Shown here: positions 24,580 to 34,937 of the stretch, piece by piece | How the letters are laid out: the number at the start of each line of letters is the position of its first letter | Position numbering within the stretch: the stretch's first letter is position 1 | From: Bradyrhizobium diazoefficiens USDA 110 | Lineage (GTDB): Bacteria; Pseudomonadota; Alphaproteobacteria; Rhizobiales; Xanthobacteraceae | Assembly (NCBI RefSeq): GCF_000011365.1 | Contig: NC_004463.1 | Span: 7,302,001 to 7,366,000, forward strand | Direction: 5' to 3' | DNA: 64,000 nt | Notes under the pieces: generated by a model | Told to the model about the DNA's origin: nothing | The model's database searches: none | The model's input: only the letters and a program-made list of their open reading frames with translations | Translations under genes and position numbers: made by a program

Positions 24580-25149
24580 TCAGCTCTTGTAGTCGATCAG
24601 GAGTGCGGAGAAATCCGAGTTGCTGGACGAGTTGCCGTTGGCACCATACGACGACGCCGACGATTGCGACTGCTGAAGCGCCTGGAGGAATTGCTGGAGA
24701 ATCTCCGCCGTCGTCGAATAGCTCGTCGCGCTGCTGGTGGAGTCTGTGGAGGACGAATCCGAAGAACTGTCGTCCGGCGGCGGGCCGGGCGGCGGTCCAC
24801 CTGCGCCACCGGCTCCGCCCGCACCACCGGGACCGCTCGCGAAGGCGGACTGAAACACGCCCTTGAGCTCTTCGGCCTGGTCCGAGGTCAGCGTCCCGTT
24901 CGACACCTCGTTGGAGATGAGGTCGTCGATCTTCGACTTCATGTCGTCCTTGGAGGGACGCGTGCCGCTCGACTGGTCGCTCGAGCGGCTCTGCTGGAGC
25001 GCCGTGTCGATGTCGGTCAGCGCGGTCGAGAGCGCGGACTGGTCCGAGGACGAGATCGTGCCGGCGGAAACTTCCGATTGCAATTCCTGCTGCAGCCGCT
25101 GTAGCGGCGACTGGTAGGTACCGGCGGAGGCCGCCGAAATCGAGGTCAT
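24580..25149 (-). CDS. Ser/Gly-rich protein with paired acidic helix-turn units, unknown function
   Basis: The protein has 189 residues from ATG 25149. It begins with MTSISAASAGTYQSPLQRL and has no signal peptide. Two similar units occur: SAGTISSSDQSALSTALTDI near residue 27 and SNGTLTSDQAEELKGVFQSA near 85, each with an Asp/Ser/Thr turn between helices like a loose EF-hand-related repeat. Gly/Pro (GGAGGAGGAGGPPPGPPP) and Ser stretches follow. I know of similar annotated hypothetical proteins in Bradyrhizobium but no function. The gene is divergent from the response regulator across 180 bp, so regulation by that system is possible. Confidence 0.7.
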   Translation of the reverse strand: MTSISAASAGTYQSPLQRLQQELQSEVSAGTISSSDQSALSTALTDIDTALQQSRSSDQSSGTRPSKDDMKSKIDDLISNEVSNGTLTSDQAEELKGVFQSAFASGPGGAGGAGGAGGPPPGPPPDDSSSDSSSTDSTSSATSYSTTAEILQQFLQALQQSQSSASSYGANGNSSSNSDFSALLIDYKS

Positions 25150-25329
25150 GATGGCTCCGTGGATCTTGCGGGGTTTATTGGATAGCCGCGCCACGGTATG
25201 GTTAACGGCCTTAACGAGACCTTGCCGCGCCAGTGCCCGGGTGTGTCCCGGCATTGCGACGGGGCCTGCAGAAACAATCCGAAACAAAAATCTTCGCCTT
25301 TTGGCCCGAATCTTGGACAAACAAAGCGC

Positions 25330-26100
25330 ATGGCCATTCTCAATCCCAACATCCTGGTCGTCGAGGACGACCGCGAAACGCGGACGTTGATTGCGAAGTA
25401 CCTGCGCAACAACGCCTGTAACGTCACCGCCGTGAGCGATGGCCGCGAGATGTCGCGCGCCATGGCCGATCATCGCGTGGACCTCATCATCCTCGACGTC
25501 ATGCTGCCGGGCGAGGACGGCCTGAGCCTCTGCCGCAAGGTGCGCTCGGAGGCGCAGACGCCGATCATCATGCTGACCGCGCGCGGCGAGGACGTCGACC
25601 GCATCGTCGGCCTCGAGATGGGCGCGGACGACTATCTGACAAAGCCCTTCAACCCGCGCGAGCTGCTCGCCCGCATCAACGCGGTGTTGCGCCGCCAGGC
25701 CGCAGCCCAGGCGGCGAGCTCGATCGAAGGCGCGAGCACGCTCGCCTTCGAGGGCTGGCGCATCGACCTGCGGCTGCGCGAGCTGCGCAATCCGGAAGGC
25801 GCGCGCGTCGCGGTGACCAGCGCCGAGTTCGATCTGCTCAGGACGTTCTGCGAACGGCCGGGCCGCGTGCTGTCGCGCGACAGCCTGCTCGACCTCACGC
25901 AGGGCCGCAACACCGGCTCGTTCGAGCGCTCCATCGACGTGCTGGTCAGCCGCATCCGCCGCAAGATCGAGCCCAATCCGCACGATCCGACCATCATCAA
26001 GACGGTGCGCTCCGGCGGCTATCTGTTCACGCCAAGAACTGAAGCAGCGAGAACTGAAGCAGCAAGCACCGAAGCGGTCGCGGCCCCCCTGGGCAACTGA
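25330..26100 (+). CDS. OmpR-family response regulator
   Basis: The protein has 256 residues starting at ATG 25330. Receiver domain: ILVVEDDRETR, phosphoacceptor Asp56 in LIILDVMLPGEDG, switch Thr in MLTARGE, and the Lys in YLTKPFNPREL. C-terminal winged helix: VAVTSAEFDLLRTFCERPGR and the recognition part RSIDVLVSRIRRKIE, ending TVRSGGYLF. A tail of about 20 residues repeats EAARTEAASTEAV. The histidine kinase gene follows 13 bp later, so they form one operon and a two-component system. Target genes are not visible. The Ser-rich gene upstream is a candidate because it is divergent. Confidence 0.93.
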   Translation: MAILNPNILVVEDDRETRTLIAKYLRNNACNVTAVSDGREMSRAMADHRVDLIILDVMLPGEDGLSLCRKVRSEAQTPIIMLTARGEDVDRIVGLEMGADDYLTKPFNPRELLARINAVLRRQAAAQAASSIEGASTLAFEGWRIDLRLRELRNPEGARVAVTSAEFDLLRTFCERPGRVLSRDSLLDLTQGRNTGSFERSIDVLVSRIRRKIEPNPHDPTIIKTVRSGGYLFTPRTEAARTEAASTEAVAAPLGN

Positions 26101-26113
26101 GGGGGCGCCGACG

Positions 26114-27439
26114 ATGAAGCCGTTCGGGTTCTTCCACCTCAAGGGTATCGGCGGGCAGATCGCCGCGCTGGTGCTGGCTTCCACCGTCGCGCTCCATCTC
26201 GTCGTCACCGCCGCCTTCCTGATCAGCCGGCCGGACCGCCCGGACACGCCGCCGGACGGCGCCCATCAATTGACCGATGCCGCGCTGCTGCTCGGCTCGA
26301 CCGAGGCCAGCGAGCGGCCGCGCCTCGTCGCCGACCTTTCGCGCGCCTTCCCCAAGCTCGGCATCGAGATGCACGCGCCCGGCACGGCGGCCATTGTCGA
26401 GACGAGCGACAGCCAGCACCTGCGCGGAATGCGCCGTCACCTCGGACGCGGCTACAAGGTGGTGCAGCTCGCCGCCGACGACACCGCGCACCGCGTCGGC
26501 GTCGAATTGCCAGACGGCAGCGTGATCGCCGGCCGTGTCGATGGCGGCCCGCGGCCGTGGTTCTGGGGCGCACCGTGGCTGACGGCGCTGATGACCACCT
26601 TCATCTGCGTCACCGTGCTCGGCCTGTGGGCGGCGCGCGCGCTGGCCGCGCCGCTGTCGTCCTTTGCCGAAGCCGCCGAGAATTTCAGCCTGGACGGCGA
26701 AGCCGATCCGCTGCCCGAGCGCGGCCCGGAGGAGATCCGCTCGGTGGCGCGCGCGCTCAACCGCATGCATGAGCGGATCGCGCGGCTGATGTCGGATCGC
26801 ACCAGAATGCTGGCGGCGATCAGCCACGATCTGCGCACGCCGATCACGCGGCTGCGCCTGCGCGCCGAGTTCATCGAGGACGAGGTCAACCGCAAGCGCA
26901 TGCTGATCGATCTCGACCAGATGCGCTCGATGCTGGAATCCGTGCTGTCGCTCCTGCGCAACGACCGCAACGTCGAGGCGGTGACGCTGGTCGACATCGC
27001 CAGCACGCTCCAGCTCATTGCCGACCAATTCGGCGACATGGGCCATGTCGTGCACTATGACGGCCCCGCTTCGGCCACCGCGGCGGCGCGTCCCGACGAC
27101 CTGCATCGCGGCGTCACCAACCTCGTCGAGAACGCCGTGCGCTACGGCGCCGAGGTCACGATCCGCCTCGACATATCCGGCACCAGGCTCGTCATCGACG
27201 TCGAGGACGACGGCCCCGGCATTTCGGATGCACGCAAGCAGGAGATGCTGGAGCCGTTCGCGCGCGGCGACGATGCGCGCACGATGGACGAGTCCACCGG
27301 CTTCGGCCTCGGCCTGTCGATCGCGCACGCGATCGCGATCGCCCATGGCGGAACGCTGTCGCTGCACGACCGCACGCCGCACGGGCTGATCGTGCGGATG
27401 GAGCTGCCGGTCTGGCAGGAGCCGCGGCTCGCCGCGTAG
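26114..27439 (+). CDS. Sensor histidine kinase, EnvZ-like
   Basis: The protein has 441 residues. Two membrane helices (about residues 13-37 and 155-177) frame a roughly 115-residue periplasmic sensor region with no recognised domain. A HAMP-like segment (RALAAPLSSFAEAAENFSLD) leads to the H-box AAISHDLRTPITRLRLRAEF with the phosphorylated His238. The ATPase part has N-box LVENAVRYG, G1 VEDDGPGISD and G2 GFGLGLSIAHAIAIAHGG. The arrangement equals EnvZ-type kinases. It would phosphorylate the response regulator encoded just upstream. The signal is unknown. Confidence 0.93.
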   Translation: MKPFGFFHLKGIGGQIAALVLASTVALHLVVTAAFLISRPDRPDTPPDGAHQLTDAALLLGSTEASERPRLVADLSRAFPKLGIEMHAPGTAAIVETSDSQHLRGMRRHLGRGYKVVQLAADDTAHRVGVELPDGSVIAGRVDGGPRPWFWGAPWLTALMTTFICVTVLGLWAARALAAPLSSFAEAAENFSLDGEADPLPERGPEEIRSVARALNRMHERIARLMSDRTRMLAAISHDLRTPITRLRLRAEFIEDEVNRKRMLIDLDQMRSMLESVLSLLRNDRNVEAVTLVDIASTLQLIADQFGDMGHVVHYDGPASATAAARPDDLHRGVTNLVENAVRYGAEVTIRLDISGTRLVIDVEDDGPGISDARKQEMLEPFARGDDARTMDESTGFGLGLSIAHAIAIAHGGTLSLHDRTPHGLIVRMELPVWQEPRLAA

Positions 27440-27447
27440 AGCGCCGC

Positions 27448-27708
27448 TTAAGCCGCGAGCGGGGTGTGCGTGACGGCGACCTCGTCGAAGATCGCCACCG
27501 CCTCGAACTGATAATTGCAGGCGCGGCACGTCCAGAGATAGGAGATGCGCCCCTCGCCCGGCTCGATCCAGTCGGGCTTCGGAATCGGCGCGCCGCATTG
27601 AGCACAGGGATTTTGCCGGGGGATGTCGCCGAAATGTGCCTTGGCCAAGTCCGCGCTGACAAAGTCCGCGCTGACAAAGTCCGCGTTGGCCATGTTGGTT
27701 TTTGTCAT
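27448..27708 (-). CDS. Small zinc-ribbon protein with N-terminal pentapeptide duplication
   Basis: The protein has 86 residues from ATG 27708, preceded by GGGAGAGGTGCC. Residues 36-39 (CAQC) and 66-69 (CRAC) make a two-knuckle zinc ribbon: NPCAQCGAPIPKPDWIE and YLWTCRACNYQFEAVA. The N-terminus carries DFVSADFVSAD, an exact 15-bp DNA duplication. It is convergent with the histidine kinase gene, with only 8 bp between stops. The function is unknown, and binding of one zinc ion is the only prediction I would make. Confidence 0.8.
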   Translation of the reverse strand: MTKTNMANADFVSADFVSADLAKAHFGDIPRQNPCAQCGAPIPKPDWIEPGEGRISYLWTCRACNYQFEAVAIFDEVAVTHTPLAA

Positions 27709-27905
27709 GGCACCTCTCCCGATTTGCAGCGTTTTCATCCTCGCTTTCGCGTCTGCGCGCGAATAGACAGACGTGCTGTCGCGAGCGGGGGTCGTCCGCC
27801 CCGAAGCTCAGCTACGCCAGCATTGCGTCGTAACAGCGGCTCGGCGCCGCAACATCTTCAGCGGCGGCGTTTGGTCACATCATCGCCGTGTTCCGGAGTC
27901 CTAAA

Positions 27906-27950
27906 GCATGATCCGGAAAAGTGCACCGCGGTTTTCCGAACAGATCATGC
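27906..27950. repeat. Dispersed palindromic element, family J
   Basis: GCATGATCCGGAAAA ... GGTTTTCCG ... GATCATGC is an imperfect inverted repeat. I recognise this sequence as a very common intergenic element in Bradyrhizobium and relatives (recollection). It sits in the leader of the lytic transglycosylase gene. The remaining parts of 27709-28004 hold nothing else I can name. Confidence 0.8.
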
Positions 27951-28004
27951 TCAAACAATAACGACAGCCGGGCGCAGGTCGCTCAGGGACGTCAGGGATA
28001 TCTG

Positions 28005-28547
28005 ATGAAAATTTTACGTGTCGCCGCGCTCATCGCGGCCGGACTGGTGTCGCCGCAGGCCGCATTCGCGGGTGAAGCCGCGTACGCCGAGATGGTCGCG
28101 GCCCATGCCCGCGCCAACGGCGTGCCTGAAGCGCTGGTGCATCGCGTCATCATGCGCGAAAGCCGCTATCAGCCCGGCCTCGTCGGCCATGGCGGCACCA
28201 TCGGCCTGATGCAGATCAAGCTCGCGACCGCCCGCGGGCTCGGCTACACCGGCGATGCCGCCGGCCTGCGCGATCCCAACACCAATCTCACTTACGCGGT
28301 CAAATACCTCGCCGGCGCCTATCGCGCCGCCAATGGCGACCATGCCCGAGCCGTGCGTTATTTCGCTGGCGGCTATTACTACGTTGCAAAGCGGCAGCGC
28401 CAGGAAACGGCGCAGCAGATGGTGCGAGAGGCCAGCAACGAGGCCTGGCTGGAGCCGAACGGCAACCCGCAGCCGATGTTCGGCACCACGCCGCACAAAA
28501 AGCTCGCCCAGCGCGTCCGCAACGCGCGGGCCCAGGTTCCACACTAA
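28005..28547 (+). CDS. Exported lytic transglycosylase (SLT domain)
   Basis: The protein has 180 residues from ATG 28005, a better start than the in-frame codons reaching back to 27921 because a signal peptide (ILRVAALIAAGLVSPQAAFA) begins here. The SLT-type domain has the catalytic Glu52 in HRVIMRESRYQPG, then GTIGLMQIKLATARGLG, NLTYAVKYLAGAYR and AVRYFAGGYYYV. It cleaves the glycan strand of peptidoglycan in the periplasm. The small size is typical of stand-alone SLT proteins used in cell-wall remodelling or secretion-complex insertion. No secretion genes are adjacent. Confidence 0.9.
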   Translation: MKILRVAALIAAGLVSPQAAFAGEAAYAEMVAAHARANGVPEALVHRVIMRESRYQPGLVGHGGTIGLMQIKLATARGLGYTGDAAGLRDPNTNLTYAVKYLAGAYRAANGDHARAVRYFAGGYYYVAKRQRQETAQQMVREASNEAWLEPNGNPQPMFGTTPHKKLAQRVRNARAQVPH

Positions 28548-28552
28548 CCGCT

Positions 28553-28633
28553 GTCATTCCGGGGCAGTCCGCAGGACTGAACCCGGAATCTCGAGATTCC
28601 GGGCTCGATGCTTCGCATCGCCCCGGAATGACT
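28553..28633. repeat. Family B repeat, copy 3
   Basis: A compact copy, GTCATTCCGGGGCAGTCC...CCCCGGAATGACTG, with the central palindrome CCCGGAATCTCGAGATTCCGGG. It ends about 50 bp before the TPP riboswitch. Confidence 0.85.
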
Positions 28634-28684
28634 GCCCTGTGGCTAACGCGTTGACCACCCCGCCCCGCTGGCATACATTGGCAC

Positions 28685-28795
28685 CGTTCCGAGGGGTGCT
28701 CCGAGGAGGAGCTGAGATACCGCTAAATGGGCAAATCCGCCCAGGACCGCGGTGACCCTTTGAACCTGATCCGGGTCATGCCGGCGAAGGGACAG
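28685..28795 (+). promoter_or_regulatory. TPP riboswitch (THI box) controlling the thi operon
   Basis: The conserved pieces occur in order: GAGGGGTGC, then GCTGAGATACCGC in the pyrimidine-sensing arm, and ACCCTTTGAACCTGATCCGG followed by GTCATGCCGGCGAAGGGA in the pyrophosphate-sensing arm. The aptamer's last bases (AAGGGA, 28787-28792) are also the best Shine-Dalgarno sequence for thiO, whose ATG is at 28798. TPP binding would therefore be expected to hide the ribosome binding site. There is no separate terminator hairpin, which favours translational control. Confidence 0.95.
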
Positions 28796-28797
28796 GG

Positions 28798-29808
28798 ATG
28801 TTACAGACGATCAAGCGAGCGGATTCCGCGGTATCCATCATCGGCGCAGGCATTGCGGGCGCCTGGCAGGCACTGCTGTTCGCGCAGGCCGGCCACGCCG
28901 TGACCTTGCACGAGCGCGGCGACGCTGCGATGACGGACTCCACCAGCCACTGGGCCGGCGGCATGCTGGCGCCCTGGTGCGAGGCCGAGGTCGCCGAACC
29001 CATCATCAGCCGGCTGGGCCAGCGCTCCCTCGACATCTGGCGGCGCGAGCTGCCCGACACGCCCTTCAACGGTTCCCTGGTCGTCGCCCATCCGCGCGAG
29101 CGCAACGATTTCGAACGCTTTGCCCGGATGACCGAAGAGCACCGCCGGCTCGATGCAGCTAGCCTTGCCGAGCTCGAGCCGTCGCTGGAGGGCCGCTTCC
29201 GCGACGCCCTGTTCTTCCCGACCGAGGGCCATGTCGAGCCGCGCCGCGTGCTGCCGAAGCTGCACGAGCGCATCCGTGCCGCCGGCGGCACCATCAAGTT
29301 CTCCAGCGACGTCAGCGCCGCCGATCTCGACGGCATCGTGATCGACTGCCGCGGCCTGTCCGCGCGCGACGAGCAGCCTGACCTGCGCGGCGTCAAGGGC
29401 GAGATGATCCTGATCGAGACGAGCGAGGTGCAGCTGGCGCGCCCGGTGCGGCTGATCCATCCGCGCTGGCCGCTCTACGTGATCCCGCGCGAGGACAATC
29501 TGTTCATGCTGGGGGCGACCTCGATCGAGGCCGAGGACACCGGCGTCAGCGTTCGCTCGGCGCTGGAGCTGCTGGGTGCGGCCTATACCGTGCACCCGGC
29601 GTTCGGCGAGGCGCGCATCGTCGAGTTCGGCTCGGGCCTTCGCCCCGCTTTCCCCGACAATCTGCCGCGCATCGGCATTCGCGGCGGCAGGATCACCGTC
29701 AACGGTCTCTACCGCCACGGCTTCCTGATCGCGCCGGCGCTCGCCGAGCTGACGCTGCAATACGTCCAGCGCGGCCAGATCGACAACGAGGTGATGCAAT
29801 GCGGGTGA
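28798..29808 (+). CDS. thiO: Glycine oxidase ThiO (FAD-dependent)
   Basis: The protein has 336 residues. ThiO oxidises glycine to dehydroglycine (iminoacetate), the two-carbon and nitrogen source for the thiazole of thiamine, in aerobic bacteria that lack ThiH. Seen: the FAD-binding Rossmann start AVSIIGAGIAGAWQALLFAQ, SHWAGGMLAPWCEAE, DCRGLSARDEQPDLRGVKGE, the GHVEPRRVLPKL block and a C-terminal GLYRHGFLIAPALAEL typical of DAO-fold enzymes. It is the first gene after the TPP riboswitch and starts five bases from the aptamer's end. Confidence 0.93.
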   Translation: MLQTIKRADSAVSIIGAGIAGAWQALLFAQAGHAVTLHERGDAAMTDSTSHWAGGMLAPWCEAEVAEPIISRLGQRSLDIWRRELPDTPFNGSLVVAHPRERNDFERFARMTEEHRRLDAASLAELEPSLEGRFRDALFFPTEGHVEPRRVLPKLHERIRAAGGTIKFSSDVSAADLDGIVIDCRGLSARDEQPDLRGVKGEMILIETSEVQLARPVRLIHPRWPLYVIPREDNLFMLGATSIEAEDTGVSVRSALELLGAAYTVHPAFGEARIVEFGSGLRPAFPDNLPRIGIRGGRITVNGLYRHGFLIAPALAELTLQYVQRGQIDNEVMQCG

Positions 29809-29815
29809 TCGTGCA

Positions 29816-30013
29816 ATGCTTGTGATCATCAACGGTGAGCAGCGCGAGGTGGCTTCAGTCAGCGTGGACGCGCTGCTCTCCGAGCTCGACTACGAAGGCA
29901 CCCATTTCGCGATCGCGCTGAACTACGACGTCGTGCCGAAAAGCCGCTGGGCCGAGACTAGCTTGAAGGCCGGCGACGAGATCGAGATCATCACGCCGCG
30001 GCAGGGAGGGTGA
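29816..30013 (+). CDS. thiS: Sulfur carrier protein ThiS
   Basis: The protein has 65 residues with a ubiquitin-like fold and the essential C-terminal Gly-Gly (EIITPRQGG). ThiF-type adenylation and sulfur loading produce the thiocarboxylate that gives sulfur to ThiG. MLVIINGEQREV and FAIALNYDVVPKSRW are usual ThiS segments. It starts 7 bp after thiO. No thiF or dedicated sulfur-loading gene is present in the cluster, so a homologue elsewhere must do this step. Confidence 0.95.
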   Translation: MLVIINGEQREVASVSVDALLSELDYEGTHFAIALNYDVVPKSRWAETSLKAGDEIEIITPRQGG

Positions 30014-30059
30014 GGGAGATGACCACACGCTCACTTCGCGAGGACGGCTGCATTGGCCC

Positions 30060-30155
30060 GTCATTCCGGGGCACGCGAAGCGTGAACCCGGAATCTCGCG
30101 CCACAACTTCGAGATTCCGGATCGGTCCGCGTTCCGCGGCCCGTCCGGAATGACG
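30060..30155. repeat. Family B repeat inserted between thiS and thiG
   Basis: GTCATTCCGGGGCACGC...CCGTCCGGAATGACGGGG with a central GATTCCGG arm fills most of the 153-bp thiS-thiG gap. The operon would have to be read through a strong hairpin here. Confidence 0.88.
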
Positions 30156-30166
30156 GGGAATTCGAC

Positions 30167-30949
30167 ATGGTGACCTTCTACGGCAAAACCTTCGCCTCGC
30201 GCCTGTTGATCGGCAGCGCGCTCTATCCCTCGCCGGCGATCATGCAAGGAGCGATCCGCGCCGCCGGCTCCAACATCGTCACGGTGTCGCTGCGTCGCGA
30301 ATCCGCCGGCGGCAAGACCGGCGATGCGTTCTGGAACCTGATCCGCGAGCTCGACGTCGCCGTGCTGCCGAACACCGCCGGCTGCCGCAGCGTGCGCGAG
30401 GCGGTGACGACCGCAAAGCTCGCGCGCGAACTGTTCGGCACAAGCTGGATCAAGCTGGAAGTGATCGCCGACAACGACACGCTGCAGCCCGATGTCGTTG
30501 GCCTGGTCGAAGCCGCCGCCATCCTGATCAAGGACGGTTTTGAAGTGTTCCCCTATTGCACCGAGGATCTCTCGGTGGCGAGCCGCCTGGTCGATGCCGG
30601 CTGCAAGGTGGTGATGCCGTGGGCAGCTCCGATCGGCTCGGCCCGGGGCATCACCAACCGCGATGCGCTGAAGCTCTTGCGCGACCGCCTTCCGGACATC
30701 ACGCTGGTGGTCGACGCCGGCATCGGCGCGCCGAGCCACGCGGCGCAGGCGCTGGAGCTCGGCTATGACGCCGTGCTGCTCAACACCGCGATCGCCAAAG
30801 CCGCCGATCCCGTCGCCATGGCCAACGCCTTCCGCCTCGGTGTCGAGGCCGGCCGCACCGCCTTTGAGGCCGGGCTGATGAACGCCCGCGACTTCGCCTC
30901 CCCTTCCACCCCTGTCGTTGGGACCCCGTTCTGGCATGCCGTATCCTGA
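30167..30949 (+). CDS. thiG: Thiazole synthase ThiG
   Basis: The protein has 260 residues with a TIM-barrel. It joins deoxyxylulose 5-phosphate, dehydroglycine and ThiS-thiocarboxylate sulfur into the thiazole phosphate. Seen: [39 protein letters not shown], the Schiff-base Lys in [20 protein letters not shown], and [20 protein letters not shown]. The gene ends inside thiE (14-bp overlap), a sign of coupled translation. Its start is separated from thiS by a family B repeat. Confidence 0.95.
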   Translation: MVTFYGKTFASRLLIGSALYPSPAIMQGAIRAAGSNIVTVSLRRESAGGKTGDAFWNLIRELDVAVLPNTAGCRSVREAVTTAKLARELFGTSWIKLEVIADNDTLQPDVVGLVEAAAILIKDGFEVFPYCTEDLSVASRLVDAGCKVVMPWAAPIGSARGITNRDALKLLRDRLPDITLVVDAGIGAPSHAAQALELGYDAVLLNTAIAKAADPVAMANAFRLGVEAGRTAFEAGLMNARDFASPSTPVVGTPFWHAVS

Positions 30950-31562
30950 TCGCAACGCGTATCCTGATCGCTTCTATCCCGTCGTCGACAGCCTCGCCTG
31001 GGTCGAGCGCCTGACAAAACTCGGCGTCGGCACGATTCAACTGCGCGCGAAAGATCTGAACGACGCCGAAGCGCTGCAGATCGTCACCGACGCGCTCGCC
31101 ATCACCGAGGGCACGCAGGCGAAGCTCGTGGTGAACGATTACTGGCGCGCGGCGATCGTCGCCGGCGCGAAGTATCTGCATCTCGGCCAGGAAGACCTCG
31201 CCGACGCCGATCTCAAGGCCATCCGCGAGGCCGGTCTGTCGCTCGGCGTCTCCACCCATGACGACGCCGAGCTTGCGACCGCGCTCGCCGCAAAACCCGA
31301 CTATGTCGCGCTGGGCCCGATCTTCTTCACCACCTTGAAGTCGATGCGCTTCGAGCCGCAGGGCATTCCGAAGATCACGGAATGGAAGAAGCGCATCGGC
31401 ACCATCCCGCTGGTCGCGATCGGCGGCATCAAGTTCGAGCACGCCGCCGAGATCTTCGCGGCGGGCGCCGATTCCATCGCCGTCGTCAGCGACGTCACGC
31501 AGAATACCGACCCCGACGCGCGGGTGCGGCAATGGCTCGGCCTACCTGCGGAGGCGGCGTGA
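30936..31562 (+). CDS. thiE: Thiamine phosphate synthase ThiE
   Basis: The protein has 208 residues. ThiE condenses hydroxymethylpyrimidine diphosphate with thiazole phosphate to thiamine phosphate. Visible family parts are [68 protein letters not shown] and [20 protein letters not shown]. The N-terminus contains a duplicated six-residue unit ([10 protein letters not shown]) from an exact DNA repeat of about 16 bp. The start at 30936 lies within thiG. An alternative start further upstream in frame at 30918 would enlarge the overlap. Confidence 0.92.
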   Translation: MPYPDRNAYPDRFYPVVDSLAWVERLTKLGVGTIQLRAKDLNDAEALQIVTDALAITEGTQAKLVVNDYWRAAIVAGAKYLHLGQEDLADADLKAIREAGLSLGVSTHDDAELATALAAKPDYVALGPIFFTTLKSMRFEPQGIPKITEWKKRIGTIPLVAIGGIKFEHAAEIFAAGADSIAVVSDVTQNTDPDARVRQWLGLPAEAA

Positions 31563-31590
31563 TGCGCCTCGCTCTCTCTACACACTCCGC

Positions 31591-31709
31591 CGTCATCGCC
31601 CGGCTTGACCGGGCGATCCAGTACGCCGCGGCCTCTCCGTATCCCACTACGGCCTCTGGAATACTGGATCCCCGTTCCCGTGCGCAATTGCGCACTAGGC
31701 GGGGATGAC
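31591..31709. repeat. Family D repeat between thiE and thiC
   Basis: Begins CGTCATCGCCCGGCTTGACCGGGCGATCCAGTA in parts and ends GGGGATGACAG. It includes the arms ATCCAGTA / TCTGGAATACTGGAT and TGCGCAATTGCGCA. Other family D copies: 39191, 43095, 61448. Confidence 0.85.
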
Positions 31710-31749
31710 AGCGGTAATTGTCTCTCGTGCAGCGATGCCAACGAACTGA

Positions 31750-33663
<1,914 letters not shown>

Positions 33664-33765
33664 GGGGGCGCAGTGCCTGACTAGATTGCAGCGGGGGTAA
33701 TCGTTGGGTTACCCCTGCTGTTCCGTTCGTGAACGCAAGCGCACGAGAATATCCCAGACTCCCGA

Positions 33766-34308
33766 ATGAGCTTCATGAACGAATTGGAGCTGCAAGCGTA
33801 CGGGCGCGTAGCGCAAGCACTTGCGCGCCACGCTTATGCGATGGCCGAATCCGAAGACAAGGATTATCGTCAGGCATTTCCGAACGCTCCGGGACCGATC
33901 TATTATCATTGGTCAACGTCGACATTCGAAGCGGTCGCACATGATCTATGGCGTCTCGGCATTTTCAGGCCATTGGATCAGACCGGAGCGTGGGCCTACC
34001 ATTTCGTGTTCAATTGCACGATCGACGAGGCAAATCTTGTGGCCGAACGGAACGCAGCGGCCGGCCCTACGCTCGCTGAGCTCCTGATCACGTTCATCAA
34101 CCTTTTCGCGGATTTCGGAACCCAGTATTGGGGCTTCTCAACCAACCCAAACGTTCCTTTTGGCCTGAACGCTCGACTCACACCGACGTTCGACGCGCTT
34201 GCCTCCATCGGATATCTCACCAAGAGCGACCAAGGCTATACCTGGACATACCTCATTGGGCCGGTCATGCGCGCGTCCTACTTCGATGAGGACTGGACGG
34301 CTCATTGA
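33766..34308 (+). CDS. Uncharacterised protein, unusual composition
   Basis: The protein has 180 residues without signal peptide or membrane helix, rich in aromatic residues (GPIYYHWSTSTFEAVAHDLW, GTQYWGFSTNPNVPFGLNAR). The C-terminus (FDALASIGYLTKSDQGYTWT) could be a small winged-helix-like fold. I do not recognise a family. The coding sequence is visibly lower in GC and uses codons such as ATA-poor but TTT/CAT-rich sets less biased than the neighbours, which suggests recent arrival. The start may be ATG 33766 or 33775, and neither has a good Shine-Dalgarno. It sits between thiC and a family F repeat. Confidence 0.65.
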   Translation: MSFMNELELQAYGRVAQALARHAYAMAESEDKDYRQAFPNAPGPIYYHWSTSTFEAVAHDLWRLGIFRPLDQTGAWAYHFVFNCTIDEANLVAERNAAAGPTLAELLITFINLFADFGTQYWGFSTNPNVPFGLNARLTPTFDALASIGYLTKSDQGYTWTYLIGPVMRASYFDEDWTAH

Positions 34309-34313
34309 GCGCC

Positions 34314-34386
34314 GTAGCCCGGATGAGCGAAGCGACATCCGGGATTGACAGTTGACCCGCATGTCGCTGACGCTCATGCGGGCTAC
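34314..34386. repeat. Family F repeat, copy 1
   Basis: GTAGCCCGGATGAGCGAAGC ... GCTCATGCGGGCTAC with two internal hairpins (ATGAGCGAAGCGACAT region and CGCATGTCGCTGACGCTCATGCG). It reads into the leader of the Mug-like gene. The second copy is at 36169-36240. Confidence 0.85.
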
Positions 34387-34405
34387 GACGCTAAGGTTAC
34401 TTAAT

Positions 34406-34936
34406 TTGCCCGACGCTACCCCCCACCGCCTCCCCGACCAGCTCCGGCCCAACCTCCGCCTCGTCTTCGTCGGCACCGCCGCCTCTACGCGCTCGGCGGA
34501 GGTCGGGCACTACTACGCCCATCCCGGCAACCGCTTCTGGCGCGCGATCCATGAGGCCGGGATCACGCCGCGGCGTTATCAGCCGGGCGAGTTCGCAGCG
34601 CTGATCGAGCTTGGGATCGGCTTCACCGATCTCTCCAAGACCGGCGCCGGGATGGATCACAAGATCGCGACTGACACGATCGACGTGCCCGGCTTCAGGG
34701 CCAAGATCGAGAAGTATCGGCCGAGGACGATTGCGTTCACGAGCAAGAAAGCGGCGAGCTTGTTTTACGGCAGGCCGTCGAGCGGGATTTCGCTGGGGCG
34801 GCAGCCGCGGGATGGAAGCTGGCCCGAGGTGTTCGTGCTGCCCTCGCCGTCCGGTGCTGCGTCCGGGCATTGGACGCTGGAGCCGTGGCGAGAACTGGCG
34901 GCGTGGATTGCTGCGCTGGACGTTCAACACCCATAG
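34406..34936 (+). CDS. mug: Mismatch-specific DNA glycosylase (Mug/TDG-like)
   Basis: The protein has 176 residues from TTG 34406. In-frame ATGs at 34361 and 34376 lie inside the family F repeat and are less likely. Mug removes uracil or ethenocytosine opposite G and starts base-excision repair. The fold is shown by NLRLVFVGTAASTRSAEVGH, YAHPGNRFWRAIHEAG, GIGFTDLSKT and the C-terminal substrate loop VLPSPSGAAS. The usual catalytic Asn position reads GTAAS in this branch rather than GINP, so activity could differ from E. coli Mug. It stands alone between two repeats. Confidence 0.82.
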   Translation: MPDATPHRLPDQLRPNLRLVFVGTAASTRSAEVGHYYAHPGNRFWRAIHEAGITPRRYQPGEFAALIELGIGFTDLSKTGAGMDHKIATDTIDVPGFRAKIEKYRPRTIAFTSKKAASLFYGRPSSGISLGRQPRDGSWPEVFVLPSPSGAASGHWTLEPWRELAAWIAALDVQHP

Positions 34937-34937
34937 A

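Noticed and set aside
25190..25215. GGTTAACGGCCTTAACG upstream of the response regulator as a CtrA site
   Set aside because: The TTAA half-sites are only five bases apart instead of seven, so it does not fit the consensus.
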